From Clostridiales bacterium (GTDB lineage Bacteria; Bacillota; Clostridia; Christensenellales; UBA1242): a DNA stretch of 64,000 bases. The stretch lies in contig SVIR01000004.1 of assembly GCA_015069395.1 (NCBI GenBank), forward strand, positions 1-64,000, read 5' to 3'. Below, in pieces: positions 60,533 through 64,000 of the stretch (the first letter of the stretch is position 1; each line of letters opens with the position of its first letter). The position numbers were made by a program, and so were the translations under genes. Under the pieces are notes generated by a model that worked only from the letters and a program-made list of their open reading frames with translations, searched no databases and was not told where the DNA came from.

Positions 60533-61662
60533 AACAACCCCCATATAAACGTCATAATAGTTATGATAGCAGACAAGGCAAGTGAACCATATAAAAAGAC
60601 TTTTGATTTAGCATCAAGAGAGCCCTTTTTCTTTGGATTAAGCCGTATATCGTCAATTGATTTTCCTACAAAGTTTAACAAGTCGTTTGCATTTATATAA
60701 ATCACATTGTCTTTTGACGAATAAAGAGATTGGCTTTCAACATTGTTTTTGATACTTTCTATTTGTGTAAAATAAGATTCTCTGATTACCATAGAAGTAA
60801 GTTTCTTTTGTTGCGCCCCTACATTGTATTCAAATGACTCTTTCATTATCATCTTTGTAAGTTCTACTAACAAAACAACAAGCAAAATCAAAAACAAAAA
60901 CACCATTACAAAGCCCAAAAATTGATTTTTGAAAAGAAATTGATTTAAATGGCTAAAAACATTTCCTATAGGCCACTTATTTGCTCTAGCAAAAGACAAA
61001 AACACACTAATTGCATTGTTGATAAAATGAACTATTATGCAAGGATAAATAGAATTTGAAGCTATAAGTAGATACCCCAAAAACCAACCAATAATAGTTG
61101 CATAAAAAAACTGTTCAATATTCAAGTGCATCAACCCAAACAAAAGGCCCGTAAAAAAAATGCTTTTCTTTATTCCAAGCTTTGAAACCCCTCGCATAAG
61201 CATTCCCCTATGCAAAGTTTCTTCTGCAATTGCTGGCAAAACAGCTGTGCAGAAAAGGTTTAACAAAAACATCCACCATTCTGGCCTTGCATTTGATGTA
61301 GAATGAGAAAATTTATACCCAAAAAATCCAATTATTGAATTAAAAAAGTTTGCGACATAAATGTTTAAACAAAACACAACCAGTCCAATTGCTATAGAAA
61401 TAAGAATTGTTTTGGAAGATATTTTTTTGAAATTAAAAGCCTTAAAAGTAGACTTAAAACTTGCCTTCGTAAAAGTTTTATACAAAACAATTGACACAAA
61501 AAACAACAACCCTAGCTGAGTAAAGATGCTGATAAAATAACCACCATATTCTCCTAAAAAATAAAAGAGCCCATAGTGATTGCAAACCCTAATCGCAACA
61601 AAAGAGACCATTATAATAAAATATATAACTAAACAACCCAACGATATATTTTTGCTTTTCAT
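60529..61662 (-). CDS. CPBP-family intramembrane metalloprotease, copy 1
   Basis: 377 residues with about eight membrane helices. The Abi/CAAX signature is complete: EETLHRGMLMRG, FGLMHLNIEQFFYA and HFINNAISVF. Residues 275-350 form a soluble loop before a last helix. Bacterial relatives are putative prenyl-type proteases, some linked to bacteriocin self-immunity. Follows the second copy by 24 nt in the same direction; substrate unknown. Confidence 0.88.
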   Translation of the reverse strand: MKSKNISLGCLVIYFIIMVSFVAIRVCNHYGLFYFLGEYGGYFISIFTQLGLLFFVSIVLYKTFTKASFKSTFKAFNFKKISSKTILISIAIGLVVFCLNIYVANFFNSIIGFFGYKFSHSTSNARPEWWMFLLNLFCTAVLPAIAEETLHRGMLMRGVSKLGIKKSIFFTGLLFGLMHLNIEQFFYATIIGWFLGYLLIASNSIYPCIIVHFINNAISVFLSFARANKWPIGNVFSHLNQFLFKNQFLGFVMVFLFLILLVVLLVELTKMIMKESFEYNVGAQQKKLTSMVIRESYFTQIESIKNNVESQSLYSSKDNVIYINANDLLNFVGKSIDDIRLNPKKKGSLDAKSKVFLYGSLALSAIITIMTFIWGLF

Positions 61663-61686
61663 ATCTACCCCAATAATATTCTACTC

Positions 61687-62703
61687 TCAACCAATCGCAT
61701 TTATAACAATCAAAATGATAGATATCACAGCTCCAAAAATCATAGTAAGAGGAAATTTGCCAAAAGAAATTGGAGGAGATTGAATCAGCTCTCCTTCTTT
61801 TTCAAATTCAACCTTTTTCTTTCTTAAATAATATTTGTCAACCAACCAAAATACAAGTCCACCAACACCCGCCAAAACGATTGCGATCAAAACAAACCAC
61901 CAAGTAATATTGAATGATAAAGAAATCACGTTGATATTGATCAAATATGACAAGATAATCGTTGAAAAATTGTTGAAAGTATGAATCAAAATTGGATAAA
62001 GCAAATTGTTTGTTCTTTGCATAACAAGAGCAAGCACACAACCCAAAGCAAATGGATAAATAAACTGTTGGATGTTTTGATGTACAAGAGCAAATATCAA
62101 ACCATTAAGCAAAATGCTTACAGTAGGAGAAAATTTTTCTTTAAGTCCTTGAAAAATCACACCTCTAAACAACAACTCTTCAGAGACTGCCGGCAAAATG
62201 CCCAAAATCAGAAGGTTTACAAAGAGCCAACCCACATTGTCCAAAGGTATGCTTGAGCCCCCACCATTTACTCCAATGACTTTAAAAAATTCACCAAAAC
62301 AACACTCAATCAAAAGGATTGCACAACAAACAAAAAAGATCCCTAAAAACACAGAAAGAAGAGACGTCTTTACATCTGCTTTTTTAAAACTAAAATTAGC
62401 CGATTTTTGAGAAATTCTGTTTATCTTGTTATAAGCAAAATAAATCCCCAAGAAGACTAACTGAGATAGCATCGCAAATACGACTCCAACCCAAACATAA
62501 CTATCCAAAAGTTCTTGAGCAATATTTGCCTCTGGGTCAAAAGATGCTCCTGTTGCAGATATAATCATAAAAAACACGTAGATAAACAAAAAGCCTAAAA
62601 TCAATGGCAAAAGCAAAGAGTATAAAAACACACTTCCACTATCTTTTGTTGTATAAAAATTTCTTTTTTGAAATGCTTTCTTAAGTTCTTTTAAATTTTC
62701 CAT
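61687..62703 (-). CDS. CPBP-family intramembrane metalloprotease, copy 2
   Basis: 338 residues from the ATG at 62701-62703. It has EELLFRGVIFQG, FALVHQNIQQFIY and HTFNNFSTIIL, all CPBP catalytic motifs, in about nine membrane helices. Its plan and the C-terminal location of the motifs match copy 1, suggesting an old tandem duplication. No ribosome site; the promoter ends 6 nt before the ATG, so the mRNA should be leaderless. Confidence 0.88.
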   Translation of the reverse strand: MENLKELKKAFQKRNFYTTKDSGSVFLYSLLLPLILGFLFIYVFFMIISATGASFDPEANIAQELLDSYVWVGVVFAMLSQLVFLGIYFAYNKINRISQKSANFSFKKADVKTSLLSVFLGIFFVCCAILLIECCFGEFFKVIGVNGGGSSIPLDNVGWLFVNLLILGILPAVSEELLFRGVIFQGLKEKFSPTVSILLNGLIFALVHQNIQQFIYPFALGCVLALVMQRTNNLLYPILIHTFNNFSTIILSYLININVISLSFNITWWFVLIAIVLAGVGGLVFWLVDKYYLRKKKVEFEKEGELIQSPPISFGKFPLTMIFGAVISIILIVINAIG

Positions 62704-62709
62704 ATAAAA

Positions 62710-62738
62710 ATAATAACACATTAAAAACAAAATTCCAA
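62710..62738 (-). promoter_or_regulatory. Promoter of CPBP copy 2, leaderless geometry
   Basis: TTGGAA (62733-62738), 17-bp spacer, TATTAT (62710-62715) on the minus strand; 6 nt to the ATG. Confidence 0.65.
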
Positions 62739-62746
62739 ACATTTAG

Positions 62747-62775
62747 TAGACAAAGTTTTGATTTTGGTTTAAAAT
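62747..62775 (+). promoter_or_regulatory. Promoter of tadA, leaderless geometry
   Basis: TAGACA (62747-62752), 17-bp spacer, TAAAAT (62770-62775); TGCCTT then ATG at 62782, so again 6 nt. Back to back with the CPBP promoter. Confidence 0.65.
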
Positions 62776-62781
62776 TGCCTT

Positions 62782-63225
62782 ATGAAAACTTTTATGGAAG
62801 AAGCTATATTGCAAGCTCAAAAAGCATTAAAAAGAGAAGAAGTCCCTATCGGCGCTATAATTGTTAAAGATAATAAAATCATAGCAAAAGGGTACAACAA
62901 AAGAGAAAAAACAAAAAACGCTCTTATGCACGCTGAAATTGTTGCAATCAACAGGGCCTGCAAAAAGTTGAAGGACTGGAGGCTAGATGGTTGTGAAATG
63001 TATGTCACTTTAGAGCCTTGTCCTATGTGTGCAGGCGCAATTGCAAATGCTCGCATAAAAAAAATCGTTTATGGAGCAAACGACAAGACTTCAAATGACA
63101 ATTTGTTTGAAAAGATTGTTACAAGCAAGAGACTCAACCACAAATGTGAATTTTTACAAGACAAAAATTCTGAAGAAATTTGTAGCAAACTTTTGACGGA
63201 ATTTTTTAAAGAAAAAAGAAAATAA
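62782..63225 (+). CDS. tadA: tRNA-specific adenosine deaminase
   Basis: 147 residues. The zinc site is in HAEIVAINRACKKL and LEPCPMCAGAIANARIKKIV, and MEEAILQAQKALKREEVPIG opens the protein. YGANDKTSNDN is close to the TadA segment GAxDPKxG but diverged. It deaminates A34 to inosine in tRNA(Arg). A generic cytidine/guanine deaminase is the alternative. No ribosome site before the ATG. Confidence 0.9.
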   Translation: MKTFMEEAILQAQKALKREEVPIGAIIVKDNKIIAKGYNKREKTKNALMHAEIVAINRACKKLKDWRLDGCEMYVTLEPCPMCAGAIANARIKKIVYGANDKTSNDNLFEKIVTSKRLNHKCEFLQDKNSEEICSKLLTEFFKEKRK

Positions 63226-63250
63226 GTACAAAAAAAACACTTATTTTTTT
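63219..63250 (+). terminator. Bidirectional terminator of tadA and the SHOCT gene
   Basis: AAATAAGT/ACTTATTT stem with an 11-nt A-rich loop and a T-run on the plus strand; A-run on the other side. Confidence 0.65.
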
Positions 63251-63252
63251 CT

Positions 63253-63765
63253 TTACAACAATTCAAACAGTCTTTGTTTGTATTCTTCTTCTGTTATAAC
63301 CCCTTCGTCTCTAAGTTTTTTCAGACTTTCTATTTTATCTTTTTTGTCTTGATAGAATCTTTCTTCTACCTTTTCTTCTTTTTTTACTTCAGACGGACGA
63401 TTCATAACTATTATATCTGGCACAAACATTGATATAAATAGCAAAATCCAAGGCAAAAATCCTCCACATACAACAATAATTATAAATCCTGCGATATATA
63501 TGCCATGTGAAGATCTAAAATATTTCCCCTTGCTTCTGATTGAATAAAAAAGCAAGACACTCCCTACAACTCCAGCTGCTACGATAATGATATTTATAAT
63601 CAAACTTGAAGTAGGCAAAGAAATAAAATAATTTGTTGCCAACATCTGCAAGATGTCTGGTCTGACTGCAAAAAGAATTGATATTGCCAAAGTCGCACAG
63701 TTTGATATAAGATTGATTATTGCTGAAGCCAAAATTAAGTTTCGTTTTGTTTTGTTCATATACAT
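63253..63765 (-). CDS. Membrane protein with C-terminal SHOCT domain
   Basis: 170 residues from the ATG at 63763-63765, which follows GAGGTGA by 5 nt. About four membrane helices (12-34, 46-70, 82-102, 105-125), a charged linker, and the C-terminal SHOCT motif LKKLRDEGVITEEEYKQRL. SHOCT helices usually mediate oligomerisation. Function unknown. Confidence 0.82.
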   Translation of the reverse strand: MYMNKTKRNLILASAIINLISNCATLAISILFAVRPDILQMLATNYFISLPTSSLIINIIIVAAGVVGSVLLFYSIRSKGKYFRSSHGIYIAGFIIIVVCGGFLPWILLFISMFVPDIIVMNRPSEVKKEEKVEERFYQDKKDKIESLKKLRDEGVITEEEYKQRLFELL

Positions 63766-63939
63766 AAAACTCACCTCTTTTTTAATATAAACCAAATAGG
63801 TAATTTTTACTTAAAAAGAATTGAAAATTTAATTCTCCTACTTTTTATGACATAAGATATGTTATCATTTAAAAAAAATATTGTCAAATTATTTTGAAAA
63901 ATACATATTTTAAGCTAAAATAACTCAAAAGGGGTTAAA

Positions 63940-64000
63940 ATGAGAATAGAAAAACGTTTGATTGTTATTACAGGTGCTTCAAGTGGACTCGGTCTAGGGC
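63940..64000 (+). CDS. Short-chain dehydrogenase/reductase, C-terminus beyond the window
   Basis: Twenty codons are visible: MRIEKRLIVITGASSGLGLG, containing the TGxxxGLG cofactor loop of SDR enzymes. AAAGGGG precedes the ATG by 5 nt. A TTGAAA/TAAAAT pair with a 16-bp spacer lies just upstream as a possible promoter. Nothing more can be said from this stub. Confidence 0.75.
   Translation, partial: MRIEKRLIVITGASSGLGLG

Overview
The window is 64 kb of low-GC bacterial chromosome that looks like an endospore-forming member of the Bacillota, probably an uncultured clostridial lineage. The evidence is a complete spoIIIAA-AH operon, spoIVB, a long Firmicutes-type SRP RNA, the Bacillus-like gene orders infC-rpmI-rplT, ylxM-ffh-rpsP-khpA-rimM-trmD-ylqF and rimP-nusA-ylxR-ylxQ-infB-rbfA, and strong AGGAGG-type ribosome binding sites. 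Almost everything is chromosomal housekeeping. I see no prophage, insertion sequence, CRISPR array, rRNA or tRNA gene.

Layout from left to right. 1-2335 (minus): infC-rpmI-rplT-trmH-yebC, with a leader terminator and an AUU start for infC. 2336-6851 (minus): a membrane protein, then asp23-nusB-xseA-xseB-proS. 6853-11667 (minus): spoIIIAA-AH, the forespore-engulfment channel. 11774-12111 (plus): SRP RNA. 12094-16347 (minus): rsfS alone, then ywlE-rpiB-(glycosyltransferase-like)-gapA-(nucleotidyltransferase-like)-(YtxH-like). 17235-21020 (minus): lysS-nth-obg-yhbY. 21064-31888 is mixed: an SDR, spoIVB, a solo tyrosine recombinase, a Rho-like protein without a P-loop, lgt, a DivIVA-domain protein, a heavy-metal permease, and a MarR-ABC exporter-alkD operon. 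31904-40050 (minus): rplS, the ffh-trmD operon, lepA-hemW. 40064-57636 (minus): efp, then the large rimP-truB-nfo cluster and the rpsB-tsf / frr-uppS-cdsA-rseP cluster. 57662-60075 (plus): three tandem leucine-rich-repeat genes. 60074-64000: rlmH, two CPBP proteases, tadA, a SHOCT-domain protein and the start of another SDR.

The most interesting points are these. (1) A Rho-family protein keeps the RNA-binding fold and the Rho ATPase outline but has lost the Walker A loop. (2) The gene at the usual polC position keeps only the N-terminal, OB and exonuclease parts, with no PHP or polymerase domain. (3) A monocistronic gene of about 640 codons sits where pyrH is expected and carries a frameshift near its start; the essential gene uppS also carries a frameshift. 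(4) Four genes have well-formed promoters whose -10 box lies exactly 6 nt before the ATG, with no ribosome binding site, which suggests leaderless mRNAs. (5) A small directional palindrome of 24-25 bp recurs in intergenic gaps. (6) The infC and rimP-nusA operons carry strong RNA structures in their leaders.

All calls come from reading the sequence and recalling protein families. No search or alignment was run. Promoter calls rest on matches to -35/-10 consensus and spacing only.
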